64,000 nucleotides of DNA from Forficula auricularia (Eukaryota; Arthropoda; Insecta; Dermaptera; Forficulidae), in assembly GCA_024734495.1 (NCBI GenBank), contig JALMQS010000267.1:248001-312000 (forward strand). Reading direction: 5' to 3'. Shown piece by piece: positions 18,653-30,800 of the stretch. Within the stretch, counting starts at the first letter, position 1. Each line of letters opens with the position of its first letter. The position numbers and the translations under genes were made by a program. The notes below the pieces were generated by a model. It saw only the letters and a list, made by a program, of their open reading frames with translations. It was not told where the DNA came from and did not search any database.

Positions 18653-20039
18653 ATGAAAGAATTTGAGCGGACAGCCGGGATCATTGATAATCTAAGAGAG
18701 ATGCTACCCTCAGAGCGAAATAGACGTGGACTAATAAATGCGGGGGGACAAGTTTTGAAATTCATATTTGGCACCGCGGATTCGGATGACTTACGAGATA
18801 TTGATGCGCGGTTAAATTTACTCAACGAGAACAGGGGCGAAATTGAACACTATCTTAAGGACCAAATTACATATACGTATTCGGCCCTTAGGGCAAAGCA
18901 TACAGTCCGCTCATAATTGGATAATGGAGATCCTCGCCATTATTCAAACGGCAGCCACGGGGCGATTGGACCCGCGTCTGATCGGCCCGCGAGCTCTCTT
19001 AGTCATACTATTAGAATTAAGCCCGGGGTTACCAATCGGACTAGAATGGGTGACCCCTTTAAATATAGAAAATAGCTTTAAGTTTTACCAATGGACCCTG
19101 CTACGAGTGTATAGTGTAAAAGGTGCAATTAGGTTTGTGGTGAATGTACCTCTTTGAGATGACAGGTTTACTTGTGACCTATACCGAGTGCATAACCTGC
19201 CGGACTTGAACAACACTATAAACACTAAGATTGTATTGGAACAACCGACGGACTGGCTGGCGGTAACTCCCGACCACCAGCTATATACCCCCTTATCGGA
19301 CGTATATATCCGTCGTTGTTTGGGCCAAGGTCCCATGGTGTGCCGCGATCCAGTGGCCTTATCTTCCCGGAATTATCGCACTTGCCTAAGTTCGCTATAT
19401 TTCCGACAGCTCCAGGACTTAGACAAATATTGCCAGTGGACAATTCTCTTGGGGTCTGTCGGCGATCAATGGCAGCCCATGTGGAGGGGCAGTGAATGGA
19501 CCTACAGCCTTAGCGAACCACGTAGTGCGCGGGTGCAGTGTCGCGAACCCGTCAACGAACCCCCCCGTCGAGTCAACCCTGGGTCTGGTCGGAACACTCC
19601 AGTTGAAGGAAGGATGTCGCCTGCGGACGGAATACTCAGTTCTTCTCCCTCGGGGGCAGACGCTATTCCATCACCAGATGAATAGTCCAGCGATATATGT
19701 TCCTCCTGTAATTGACGTTCTAAATCTCCACCGAATTCCTGAAGACTCGCCACAGTTACGAGATGCCCTAGTCGGATTGGACAAACTCCGGGAGAAACAT
19801 CACCTGGTTTCCCTAGAGATGCCATTCCAACGCCTTCGGGATGAGCTAGACCAGATTCCCGCCGGAAGTACGTCCAACACGTGGTGCTACCCGCGGGATT
19901 GGTCACCGGCCTCTTCTTACTCGGTGGAGTAATCTTCGGATGGTATTGGTGTCGTCGAGTCCCGTCGGCCGAACCAACCCAGGAACCCCAACTTAATAAT
20001 CCCGTTGACGAGATCGCGCCGGCTCAAGATGAAGTTTAG
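18653..20039 (+). pseudogene. env: Broken F-type envelope remnant of the errantivirus-like element
   Basis: The frame 18653-18916 has a basic cleavage-like motif (RNRR) followed by a hydrophobic GLINAGG stretch and FGTADSDDL, the layout of baculovirus-F-like Env proteins carried by insect errantiviruses. Further envelope-like sequence continues to 20039 in shifting frames, including Cys-rich parts (19188-19685). A hydrophobic segment near 19895-19960 (VTGLFLLGGVIFGWYW) followed by basic residues is a plausible membrane anchor and short tail. An in-frame stop precedes 18653 and there are at least two frame changes, so it is not functional. Confidence 0.7.
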
Positions 20040-20090
20040 TGCGATCAGTTCTAGAGGTAAAGTTGATCCTCTAGCGAGGAGCCAACTTTC

Positions 20091-20108
20091 AAAAAAAGAA
20101 GGAAGTGA
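20091..20108 (+). other. Polypurine tract
   Basis: An 18-base run of A and G with one T lies directly before the 3' LTR start TGTAAGG, the expected plus-strand primer position. Confidence 0.7.
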
Positions 20109-21046
20109 TGTAAGGTCTGAGCAAACAATGAACAAATATATTTAGTTAATAATATGCTGGGTATTTTCCATTAAGAGAAGCCCTAATTTGTTAAAACAGA
20201 GAGTACACGAAGAATTCGCTGATGGTAAGAAATTCGCTAGCGAAGACCACGCGCGAAGGTAGGACAGGGGTAAGCGGGGGACGGATGAAGTGAGCGGCGG
20301 GGGAGCGCTTGGCCGCCCGAGAATCGTCAGAGCTAGGCCGGGGCTTGAGGCTGAGAGATTGGATATAGGGTTGGTGTTGTGAAATATTGTGAATATAGGG
20401 TTGAGAATAGGGGTGATTTTAATACCGCTGTAAGGGTGAGTGTTGTGAAATATTGTGAATATAGGATTGAGAATAGGGGTGATTATTAGTACCGCTGTAA
20501 GGGTGAGTGTTGTGAGTATTGTGAATATAGGGTTGAGAATAAGGGTGATTTATTTACAGCCATAAGAGAGAAAGTATGCGCATACGAATTGGGGTGATGA
20601 TGGCCATCTTATTTTGTAAGTAAATACTATTCATATTATTGTAATTAATACCTAAATAATCAAACATAATTTTAATGTTATTAGTTAGTAAGTTAATTAG
20701 ATTTAAAAAATCATCATATTATTGTAACTAATACCTAAATAATCAAATATAATTTTAATGTTATTAGTTAGTAAGTTAATTATATTTAAAAATCTTAAAT
20801 TCATAAAGTAAATATTAGATAAAACAAACAAACCTCTCGTGTTCATTAAATTACCAATTGGCCTAATAAATATATTTAAATTATTTGTATACATTATATT
20901 AAATAAATTGTAAATATAAAAATAAATATTAATCAATTAATTAAAAATACTACCTATAATTTTATCCTCACTACCTTTTTTTTTTTAACCCTCCGCGGAC
21001 AGGGTGCAGAGGGCTTATCCCCTTGAGGGCAAGGCAGGGGCTTACA
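20109..21046 (+). repeat. 3' LTR of the errantivirus-like element
   Basis: Starts TGTAAGGTCTGA and ends GGGGCTTACA. It shares the GAGAGTACACGAAGAATTCG block with the 5' LTR and has three copies of the GTGTTGTGAAATATTGTGAA repeat. It is shorter than the 5' LTR, and a T-run is inserted near 20977. LTR divergence shows the insertion is not recent. Confidence 0.85.
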
Positions 21047-21917
21047 CAAAATATTATTATTTTTTTTTTTTTTTAAATACAACTACATTTCGCATGTAAC
21101 GAGTATTTGTTCGCTCAAATAAAAGTTCATTGTTTGGGCAACTCTTTTGGCCTATGCCAATGGTCGCTTTTTGGTCGAAATTTGAAATATAGGCATATTC
21201 TTTCTACGGTTTATGGGTGTGCTATGAAAGGATTTTTTTTTGAAATTCGAAATCTAGAGGGGGAAAGAACCACAAAATTTGTTTTCGACGTTTTTCAAGG
21301 TCAAGGTTAAACCAGAAAAGATATAGATTTGATTTTAGTTTAGAAAGGTGAAGCATTTAAAATACGAAAAAATGATATTTGGGTATTTTGTTCTATTTGT
21401 CCCTAAAAGGGAGATATAGTCATTTTAGGGTATATTTTTAAACTGTTCTATCTCCTCGGGTTTTCGAGTTTTAGCATTCAATTTCGGTACATAAGTCTAT
21501 TGTTGAAACATCTCGGGAGAGTTTTTTCATTCATTCAAAATTTGAACCCTGAACCGAAAAATGTAGAGTTTTTGAATTTGAGGTCTTAAACACAAAAAGA
21601 TCTTCTAGTTTTTTTCAAGTTATTGAGCTCATATATGGGATATATACTCGTAAGTGTCTTTTTCAAATTACTAAAAAACAGTTTATTTTTTTATATTCTA
21701 GCCCAGCATCAGCGAATAGGTTTGGTGGGGTGTTTGATGGTCGGAGACTAGATAAAAAACTTAAATTTCTTTAAGATTTACTAAATTATGGATTAATAAT
21801 GCTATTTTCTTTATAGAAGAAACTAGTCTGTATGTGGGTTGGTAGATGTTTGGTAAAATAGTTAAAAATTAGAATTTTCAATTATATTAATAATTAGAGA
21901 ATTAAATAATATATTAA

Positions 21918-23056
21918 TGTAAGGGCTGGCAGCCCTTAACGAATATATTTAGTATAAGGATGTGAGGGTTGACAGCCCTTAACAAATATATTTAGTATAA
22001 ATATAACAATAAGACTAAGTTTGTTTGAATGAGTAATAGACTGGAGAAACTGCTTAGGTAGCAGGCAGACAGCCAGGCACCGGGCAGTTCTAAGCGAGCT
22101 AAAGAAAAGGATCGGAGAGAAGGAGTGGGACAGAGAGAGAAGATACTTGTGTGTTGGTATGGGTGTGAGAGGCCGGCTCGCCTAGAGAAGGCAGAGGCGA
22201 GGGAGAGTCGTTCAGGAGACTGCACAGCAAGTGGTTGGCGATGTGATAAGGACCGGCAGGCCGCCTTGCGGGCGGTAGCCGATGTCTCGGGGACGTGGCC
22301 GCCTCGCGGGCTGTGTGAGCCTGCGGGCTGTTTGAGAAGAGCGACGTGGCCGCCCCGCGAGCTGTGTGAGCCTGCGAGCTGTCTGAGAAGAACGACGTGG
22401 CCGCCCCGCGAGCTGTGTGAGCCTGCGAGCTGTCTGAGAAGAACGACGTGGCCGCCCCGCGAGCTGTGTGAGCCTGCGAGCTGTCTGAGAAGAGCGACGT
22501 GGCCGCCCCGCGGGCTAAGTGAGGCCGTGGACCATGTGTGAAGATCGACGTGGACAGTGCTGGCGGAAAGCAGGAGGGCTGCCCTGCCAGCTGTGTGAGG
22601 GAACGGCGTCTGTGAAGGGCGACGAGGCGCTCTGCGAGCTTGAGCCGCTAGTGTGCTGGGCAGCAGCCCTACTTGCGTGGACAGCCAGTGACCGGGGAAG
22701 GCAGAGCGACGTGGCCGCCCCGCGAGCGGTGTGACATGCGGCGAGAAGGACAGGGCGTGAGTAGTTTCGGCCGAAACGTTAACTAAGAAATCTGATCAGA
22801 TAATATTAATATTGTGTATTATTATAATTTAATTGATTTTCATATTATTACTACTTTATTCGAATTGTAACCCATCAAATTAATTTGTTGCATATTATTG
22901 TCATTTGAATCGTAATCTATCAACGTAAATTGATTTCCTTCCTTCTGTACTAAGTTAACAATTATTAAATTTAAATAGTAGGTTAAAATTAATAGTGTGT
23001 ATTATTTATCCCCAGCAAAGACCCCTTTTCAGGTCACACAGGAGTCCAGCCTTACA
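21918..23056 (+). repeat. 5' LTR of the LARD-like element
   Basis: TGTAAGGGCTGGCAG to CAGCCTTACA. It begins with two versions of a GGCAGCCCTTAACGAATATA block (21925, 21970). It contains five 51-bp tandem units, each starting GACGTGGCCGCC (22292, 22343, 22394, 22445, 22496), inside an open frame. Confidence 0.9.
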
Positions 23057-23991
23057 AATTGGTGTCGAGGTGTGGGGTCAACGATTTCAAAAATTTTCTG
23101 AGTGAAATTGTGATTGAATATTTTTGGTGGAGTTTTTTTTGAAAGAAAGATTTTTGAAATCGGGCACTCGCTCGGCTCAGTCGAGAGTGCCGCCCGCGAA
23201 TAATTGGGAAAAAGTTTAATATATAGAAGGGAATTTTTAAGGGCCAATTTCTGAAAAATTTGGGAAATAAGAATTTGAGATAGAAATATATGCCGGCATC
23301 GAGGCAGAGAAGCCTTCGGCGCTCGACAACAAGGGAAGTCGATGAGAGGTTTTAAAAGATAATTTCGAGCCATTTTTGAACAGAAGTTTGAAATAATTTT
23401 TGAGAGCGTCGCTCGTGCATAAATTTAGGAAAGAATTTGGGTCAAGTAAGGTTTCAAGAAAATTTTAAGGAGAAAATTTTGAAAATTTCGGGATAATTTG
23501 GGGTAGAATTTTATTTCAGAAAAGTTAGGGGATTTATCTGAATTTTAAAATTCAAGGTTTGGATTACATATTTGTGAGCAAACATTTTATTTTCTAATTA
23601 CTTTAGTATTGAGGTCTAAATAGAAGTTGAAGGTGTTGAGAGGATTTTTGGACAAAAATTTCTATTATATAAAATTTTTCAAAATATTAGTATCGGAAGC
23701 TCATAAACGTGTTTTATTAATCCTGGAGTAATTGTTGAAGCGTACGAGGTGTATCTATATAGATTTGAATATTGCAAATTTTGGGAAAACCCGGAACATC
23801 ATTTTATTTTGTTTTGCGTCTTGAGCCAGCATGGTGAATAAACTTGTATAATTTATGGGGTTAATAGTTGAGGAATTTTTAAAAAGAATTTTTGAATAGA
23901 TTTTGGACTGGGGGTAGTTTTGACAAAACTTTGGAGCGAAAGGGGATTCAGAGTGAAATTTGGGGTGAATATTTTGAAAGAATTTGATGAA

Positions 23992-24250
23992 GGCCCGCCA
24001 TGACTAACACCGATAGGTCAGGGGTCCTACTGTTTGTAAGGGGCCCGCCGTGACTAGCACCGATAGGTCAGGGGTCCTACTGTGTGTAAGGGGCCCGCCG
24101 TGACAAGACCCGTTAAGTCAGGGGGTCCTACTGTGTGTAAGGGGCCCGCCATGACTAGCACCGATAGGTCAGGGGGTCCTACTGTGTGTAAGGGGCCCGC
24201 CGTGACAAGACCCGTTAAGTCAGGGGGTCCTACTGTGTGTAAGGGGCCCG
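23992..24250 (+). repeat. Tandem array of 50-51-bp units
   Basis: Five units start GGCCCGCC at 23992, 24042, 24092, 24143 and 24194. Two unit types occur, ACTAGCACCGATAGGTCA and ACAAGACCCGTTAAGTCA, in the order 1-1-2-1-2. Both strands read open through it by repetition; I see no sign that it codes. Confidence 0.9.
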
Positions 24251-25304
24251 GATGGGCACCTCTGCTAGGAGATGTCCCCGGAACCTTCATCAGAATCAAT
24301 GAGAAATTTTTGAAATCGGGCGCTCGCTCGACTTCAGTTGAGAGCGCCACCCGCGCATTATTTGTTGTGATAAATAAATAAAGTTCTAAAAATTTTGAGG
24401 AAGGCTGTGAAAATTTTTTGAAATAATTTACTAGTTGAACAAAGGAATATTTTGAGCCATTTTGGGGGGAATTTTCTAAGTCGTTTTTAAGGAGAAAGTT
24501 TTTGAGTCATTTTTGAGAAAACTTCGAGACCTTTTGAGTGAAATTTTGAGACGGTTTTTGAGGAAAGAATTTTGAGTTATTTTTGAGAAACATCCCGAGA
24601 CCTTTTCCAAGGAAGATGTTGAGCCATTTTGGGAAGAATTTTTGAGTCATATTTTTTTGGCAAATTTTGAGCTGTCTACTGAGGAAAAACCAAGTGAGTG
24701 GGGAAATCACGAGATAACCCGATCTGCAAATGGGGGTACAGAGGAGTTGGCCGTAAGCGGCGCCTCGACCTCCAAGGAAGCAGGGAGGGGAAGTTCTGTA
24801 GCGAGGAAGGGGCATCTCTGCTAGAGATGTTCCTGGAACCGTCATCCCCGGAGAAGAAAATTGGTAGCACTAGGGTGAGAAAATTGTGGAATAGTCGTTT
24901 CCTGTTTTCTTGGTGTGTAGTAAAGGACATTTGGAATTGGGGCTAACGTATCTCGGGAGGAAGACCAAGGTGGTCGGGAGGAGTAGCCTAGGAGAAAAAT
25001 AATCAAAATATTTAGATGATCACGATTTGAAATAAGTTACAAGCGCGGTGAATGAAAATTTTGGCTGTTTTAACGAGAAAAGTTTGAAGAGAAAATCCTT
25101 TAATTTTATGAAGTAGGGCGATGACACCGTGGGACCTGTGACAGGGGTCGCCTTGAACGAGTTGGGGCCGTGGAAGGGAAGGTATCCGTCATCAGAGGAT
25201 AGTGGAATGTGTTAAGAGATGACCGATGCGCTCCCTTCTACGCGGGATTGATCCCCTTTAATATTAGTGTTGTGTGCGTCACCCCCCCGGGTGAGCTGTA
25301 AAAG

Positions 25305-25332
25305 GATGTCTATGCCTAAGGGCATAGACATC
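25305..25332 (+). other. Perfect 12-bp hairpin before the polypurine tract
   Basis: GATGTCTATGCC, loop TAAG, GGCATAGACATC, then five T. Four extra A-T pairs extend the stem past a bulged G. It lies about 15 bases before the 3' LTR. A role in packaging or priming is possible but unproven. Confidence 0.75.
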
Positions 25333-25352
25333 TTTTTGAAAATGGGGAAGGA

Positions 25353-26492
25353 TGTAAGGGCTGGCAGCCCTTAACGAATATATTTAGTATAAGGATGTGA
25401 GGGTTGACAGCCCTTAACAAATATATTTAGTATAAATATAACAATAAGACTAAGTTTGTTTGAATGAGTAATAGACTGGAGAAACTGCTTAGGTAGCAGG
25501 CAGACAGCCAGGCACCGGGCAGTTCTAAGCGAGCTAAAGAAAAGGATCGGAGAGAAGGAGTGGGACAGAGAGAGAAGATACTTGTGTGTTGGTATGGGTG
25601 TGAGAGGCCGGCTCGCCTAGAGAAGGCAGAGGCGAGGGAGAGTCGTTCAGGAGACTGCACAGCAAGTGGTTGGCGATGTGATAAGGACCGGCAGGCCGCC
25701 TTGCGGGCGGTAGCCGATGTCTCGGGGACGTGGCCGCCTCGCGGGCTGTGTGAGCCTGCGGGCTGTTTGAGAAGAGCGACGTGGCCGCCCCGCGAGCTGT
25801 GTGAGCCTGCGAGCTGTCTGAGAAGAACGACGTGGCCGCCCCGCGAGCTGTGTGAGCCTGCGAGCTGTCTGAGAAGAACGACGTGGCCGCCCCGCGAGCT
25901 GTGTGAGCCTGCGAGCTGTCTGAGAAGAGCGACGTGGCCGCCCCGCGGGCTAAGTGAGGCCGTGGACCATGTGTGAAGATCGACGTGGACAGTGCTGGCG
26001 GAGAGCAGGAGGGCTGCCCTGCCAGCTGTGTGAGGGAACGGCGTCTGTGAAGGGCGACGAGGCGCTCTGCGAGCTTGAGCCGCTAGTGTGCTGGGCAGCA
26101 GCCCTACTTGCGTGGACAGCCAGTGACCGGGGAAGGCAGAGCGACGTGGCCGCCCCGCGAGCGGTGTGACATGCGGCGAGAAGGACAGGGCGTGAGTAGT
26201 TTCGGCCGAAACGTTAACTAAGAAATCTGATCAGATAATATTAATATTGTGTATTATTATAATTTAATTGATTTTCATATTATTACTACTTTATTCGAAT
26301 TGTAACCCATCAAATTAATTTGTTGCATATTATTGTCATTTGAATCGTAATCTATCAACGTAAATTGATTTCCTTCCTTCTGTACTAAGTTAACAATTAT
26401 TAAATTTAAATCTTAGGTTAAAATTAATATTGTGTATTATTTTATCCCCAGCAAAGGCCCCTTTTCAGGTCACACAGGAGTCCAGCCTTACA
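25353..26492 (+). repeat. 3' LTR of the LARD-like element
   Basis: Near-identical to 21918-23056, including the five 51-bp units. Differences seen include GCGGAGAGC for GCGGAAAGC, and small changes near 26410-26460. High identity implies a recent insertion. Confidence 0.9.
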
Positions 26493-27502
26493 TTAACAAT
26501 GTCAATAAACAACATTAATCAAAATCGTAACAATTAAAAAATAATTATAAATTTGATAGTTAATTAAATTTTTCTTAAATAAATATTTTACTTAATTAAA
26601 TAAGTACCTAAATTATTTTATTTATCATAATTATGAAATTGTAGTGTTTATTCTTTCTACGATTTATGAGTGTGCTAAGAAAGTTTTTTTTTTGAAATTC
26701 GAAACCTAAAGTGGGGAAAGGGCAACAAAATTTTTTCCTGAATTTTTCAAGGTCAAGGTTAAACCAGAAAAGTATAGATTTGGTTTTAGTTTAGAGAGGT
26801 GAATCATTTAAAATACGCAAAAGTGATATTTGGGTATTTTATTCTATTTTCCCTAAAAGGGAGATATAGTCATTTTAGGGTATATTTTTGAAATTTTTTA
26901 ACTATTCTATCTCCTCGGGTTTTTGAGTTTTAGCATTCAATTTCGGTACATAAGTCTATTTATTGTTGAAGCATCTCGGGAGAGTTTGTTCATTTATTCA
27001 AAATTTGAACCCTGAACCGAAAAATGTAGAATTTTTGAATTTGAGGTCTTAAACACAAAAAGATCTTCTAGTTTTTTCAAGTTATTGAGCTCATATTTGA
27101 GATAGTGTCTTATTCAAATAACTAAAAAACAGTTTATTTTCTTTATAGTCTAGCCCAGCATCAGGAGAATAGGTTTGGTGGGGTGTTTGATGGTCGGAGA
27201 CTAGATAAAAACATAAATTTCTTTAAGATTTACTAAATTATGGATTAGTAATGCTATTTTCTTTATAGAAGAAACTAGTCTGTATGTGTATTGGTAGATG
27301 TTTGGTAAAATAGTTAAAAATTAAAATTTTTAATTATATTAATAATTAAAGAATTAAATAATATATTAACAATGTCAATAAACAACATTAATCAAAATCG
27401 TAACAATTAAACAATAATTAGAAATTTGATAGTTAATTAAATTTATCTTATTAGTATTAGAACCTAAATTATTTTTAATTATTATTTTTAATATAATTAT
27501 TA

Positions 27503-27800
27503 GTACCTGGAGCAACCGAGCGATGCTCGGCAAATTTTTACCTGAGTTAAAAGTTCACATATTAATATTATTTTTAATTTAAAATTCTGATAAAGTCCAC
27601 CCCGTCACTGCACCCCACCCCGGCACCCCACCCCCTGGACATCACCCCAATACCGCACACCCGCCACGCCACCTGGACAACCACGGCCGTAAAGCCCACG
27701 CGCACCGCACCCCAGCTATGCCCCCTGGACCCCGAACCCGCCACTCCACCAACCCTACACCCGACCTTCTGCACCACCCACCCCCACCCCACTTTTTGCA
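27503..27800. mobile_element. Repeat end with CCGAGC-GAT-GCTCGG hairpin and C-rich tract
   Basis: GTACCTGGAG leads into a perfect 6-bp stem hairpin (27516-27530), then AT DNA and a C-rich tract (27597-27790) with CCCCCTGGACCC phrases. The same terminal phrase recurs at 31652, 47995, 53625, 58664 and 60881. The C-rich phrases recur at 62790. It looks like one end of a Helitron-type family. The short frame in the C-rich tract is composition only. Confidence 0.5.
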
Positions 27801-28580
27801 TTTCTAATTTTCTAGTGGCCCACAGATTAAATATATATAGGTATATAAATAAATTCCGTATAATTTTTTTTTAATTAAATAACAATTATCGAGTTTTATA
27901 ATAATCAATTAAATTGGTAAATTCTAATATATAATCATATTTCTTATTAACTCTTTGTGGGATTTAATACTCGAATTTATAATCAATTAAATTGTTTAAT
28001 TTTAATATATATATTAATATTTGCTATAACCTATTAGTGGGTTTTAAAATTAAAAAAACCAATTAATAAATAAAAGATAATTGAAAAAAATGTAAACAAA
28101 CTTTTTTATTGAGATTTTCATCTGTCAATAATTACTTTAATTAAGAAAAGATCAATTAAGATTAAATTTGTCGAGGTCCAGACCTAGCCAGATCGATTTC
28201 TCATCCTCAAAACTTGTTAATAGAATTTGTTTCATCAAAATCGGTAGGGCCGTTTTCAAAATAGAACTAAGATACAAATGTATAAACAAACAAACAATTT
28301 TTGCTCGTTTAATAAGAGTTAAGTAGATATCTCCTCAAGTTTTTAAGTTTAAAGCATTATATTTGGGTACTTAAGTCTATTGTTTAAATATCTGGAGCGG
28401 GGTTTTTTTTTTATTTGTTTCAAAATTTGAACCCTGAACAGAAAAATGGGAGATTTTTGAATTTGGGGTCTTAAACACAACAAACTTCGTATCTTCTAGG
28501 TTTCTTTCAAGTTATTGAGCTCATATTTAGGATACCTAATGTCTTTTTCAAATTACCAAAAAATAGTTTAGAACCGTTTT

Positions 28581-30317
28581 TTTTTTTTTTTTTTTTTAAT
28601 TCTAGCCCACCGACGGGAAAAATGGTTTGTTGGAGTTAAAAAGAGGATAATATTTTGAAAAAAAAAAATTGAAAAATAGACATTAAAAAAAAAAAAAATC
28701 GAAATTGGGTTATTATTAAAATTTTTTTAGAAATTCAAAATTGTAAGCATTATTATAATTTTTTTTTTTTAATCAAAATCTGATTATTTTAAAGATACAA
28801 AAAACGATCATTTGGCAAATTTTTTAAAAACCGGTTTTCATTATGTAAAAATTTAAAAAAATTTTCAACAATCAAAAATTTAGTCATTTTCAACAATCAA
28901 AAACGGATCATTTCAAAAAAATTTTCATCTTTTTGATACAGAACTCTTAAAAAAATGAGATTTTAATTTTAATCTGATTATTTCACCATACACCATAAAA
29001 TTCTTTTATGATTTATTTTTTTTTATTTTCAAGAGTTAAATAATATTTCTGGTATATTTTTTCACGTAGGGCAAAGAAAAAGTAACACCCGCGGTTGTTT
29101 CTGATGCTGCCTATATATTTGTTTATAAAAACGAGAGAGCTGTTTTTGGATGGGTGAATAATCATTCAAGGGGTGGGTTGTCATAACAAAAGAATGACAT
29201 AAACAGTATATCCGGTTGTGAAGTGAGTGACTAGTAAAAGTGACGAGGGAACCCCCCTTATGGAATAAATATTTAAAAATAAAATCCCTTTTTTTCATAG
29301 AAAAAATATTTATAATTCAGATATTAGACAAGAGATAAGCATTTGGAAAAAAAAGGGCATTAAAAATGGATAGAAAAATGGATAATTCATATGGGATAAA
29401 GAGAGAAAGACAAAAGGAAAGCCATAAACGGATAATCAATGCAGGTATTTTATATCAAGATAAGCAGACAAATGACCCCCCCCAGGGCTCAGGCAGTGGA
29501 CATTGGACAGACAATGCACAGTGACTAGAATAGAAAAAACTGCTAAACCTCCTCCTAGGACTAAAAGTTTCCTTTTTTTGAATCCCACCGTTTACTTGAC
29601 CCATCAGGTGTCTATGTTGCAAATTTCAAGTCAATCGGTTAAGTGGTTTAATTTAGAGGTCGGTGAACATAGAGATATAGAATCACAAATTTTAATTTTA
29701 ATGGACAGACAATGCACAGTGGATAAACAATTTATGTGGATTATTGTATATACTTATTTGTCAGAAGTTGTTACTACGAGAAAAAATATTAAAAGACTAC
29801 GTATGTCTTCACCGAATCATTCAATTCAATATAAAATATTAAAAAAAAAACAATTGTAATTGTTCTCTCTTTTAATAATTATATAAAAATAGATTAGTAG
29901 TAAGTGCTCCTGACAAATAAGTTTTAATGTGTATTTGAATACAAAACTTTTTTGTCCTCTTATCATATTTTTTTTTGGACAAGAGTCTAGTATATTTTTC
30001 TCAATTCACCCCCCCCTCCCCCGGCCTTTTTTTGTATGGTTTCCCTTCTGGGGGGCCCAATTTTTATTTATTTAGTTTGTTTATTTTATTTTTCATTTAT
30101 TATGGATTGTTTATTAATAATAATAATAATATAATCTATATAAATCTATAAATATAGGTATATCCCTAATATATTATTTTTAATTCAATGATTTGAGTGT
30201 TGTATATTTTTATTTTTTGAAAATTAGATAGAATTGTTTAAATATTTTTAAACCAACTCACCCCGGGCTTCACATCGCCAAAATTTTAATCAAATATTAG
30301 AAGAAATATTTAATTAC
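28581..30317. other. AT-rich DNA with dispersed-repeat scraps
   Basis: There are long T and A runs to 29060. GGACAGACAATGCACAGTG occurs at 29503 and 29703. A phrase TTGCAAATTTCAAGTCAATCGG (29617) is of the type seen inside insect Helitrons. No gene is recognised. Confidence 0.4.
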
Positions 30318-30452
30318 TTTACCATACAGGGTATTGTCAAGTATTGTAATCGTGCATGAAAAAAGTAGTTTTTTTCCTTCTTTTTTTAGAAATATCTCAA
30401 AAACGGCTGAAACTATTTCGATTAAAAAAAATTGAGAGAAACCATGGCATTT
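30318..30452 (+). mobile_element. Helentron-like element, 5'-end fragment
   Basis: ACTTTACCATACAGGGTATTG, then AAGTATTGTAATCGTGCATG and the conserved AAATATCTCAAAAACGG region. Homology stops after CATGGCATTT. The rest of the element is missing. Confidence 0.65.
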
Positions 30453-30459
30453 AGTAGTT

Positions 30460-30800
30460 TTTGTTTTGAATTAAACCCCATTTTTGCTTGGGCAATTCTT
30501 GATTTACCTCAGGAACTCATTTCTGATGAGTACGTGGATTGCGACCACGGGGTTATCCGAGCTAAGTCTGACATTGCTTCCACTTACTTGTGTCAGGCTT
30601 CTCTTTTTCTCTCTCCTATACGGCCTCCCTTGGCCAACTCTTGTTTTTTTTTACCGACTCCGACGCTATTAGGTTTTCGAGGGCTAGGAGTTGATTTCCT
30701 TTTTCATTTTTCTTCTCTTCAACATGTGGAAGGCAACGGGAAACCACCACATTACAAATCCCGAGAATATGCAACATGACGATTTCTCTTCGAGTAAAGA
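30460..30800. other. Unclassified less AT-rich segment, possible LINE 3' scrap
   Basis: An open plus frame (30432-30779) has no recognised domain. The minus strand contains GTGGTGGTTTCCCGTTGCC at its start side, a phrase reminiscent of retroposon 3' regions in arthropods. It is too short to classify. Confidence 0.25.

Larger units (their letters stand above)
14323..21046 (+). mobile_element. Errantivirus-like Ty3/gypsy retrotransposon, internally deleted
   Basis: Two related LTRs begin TGTAAGG and end CTTACA. Between them lie a primer-binding-like site, a gag 5' region, an integrase C-terminal module fused to a macrodomain, a broken F-type envelope and a polypurine tract. Protease, reverse transcriptase, RNase H and integrase core are absent. 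No target duplication is evident (AACGA left, CAAAA right), so the flanks may have recombined or be misjoined at the gap. LTR lengths differ (1502 and 938 bp) mainly through AT-rich repeat copy number. Confidence 0.85.
21918..26492 (+). mobile_element. Complete non-coding LTR retrotransposon (LARD-like)
   Basis: Two LTRs of about 1140 bp (21918-23056, 25353-26492) differ at only a handful of positions I could see. A TGG-starting primer-site-like sequence follows the first, and a purine-rich AAAATGGGGAAGGA precedes the second. The flanks carry TTAA on both sides, the 4-bp target duplication, confirmed by the empty site at 27360-27372. The 2.3-kb interior has no long frame, only repeats and stops, so it must move with proteins supplied elsewhere. 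Termini resemble the errantivirus-like element (TGTAAGG, CTTACAAATTGGTG). Confidence 0.9.
21180..27460. repeat. 0.8-kb tandem duplication, first copy split by an LTR element
   Basis: Copy 1 (about 21180-21917 plus 26493-26600) and copy 2 (about 26650-27460) share TATTCTTTCTACG, TTTTCAAGGTCAAGGTTAAACC, AACCCTGAACCGAAAAATGT and TTAACAATGTCAATAAACAA in the same order. A third partial copy is at 28320-28580. No coding potential is recognised. Copy 2 supplies the uninterrupted insertion site for the LTR element. Confidence 0.85.

Noticed and set aside
22125..22734. Open frames in the LTR (and the same at 25560-26169)
   Set aside because: They follow from the 51-bp tandem units and GC-rich composition; no recognised domain, and they lie in an LTR. 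Kept only as a finding about the repeat.
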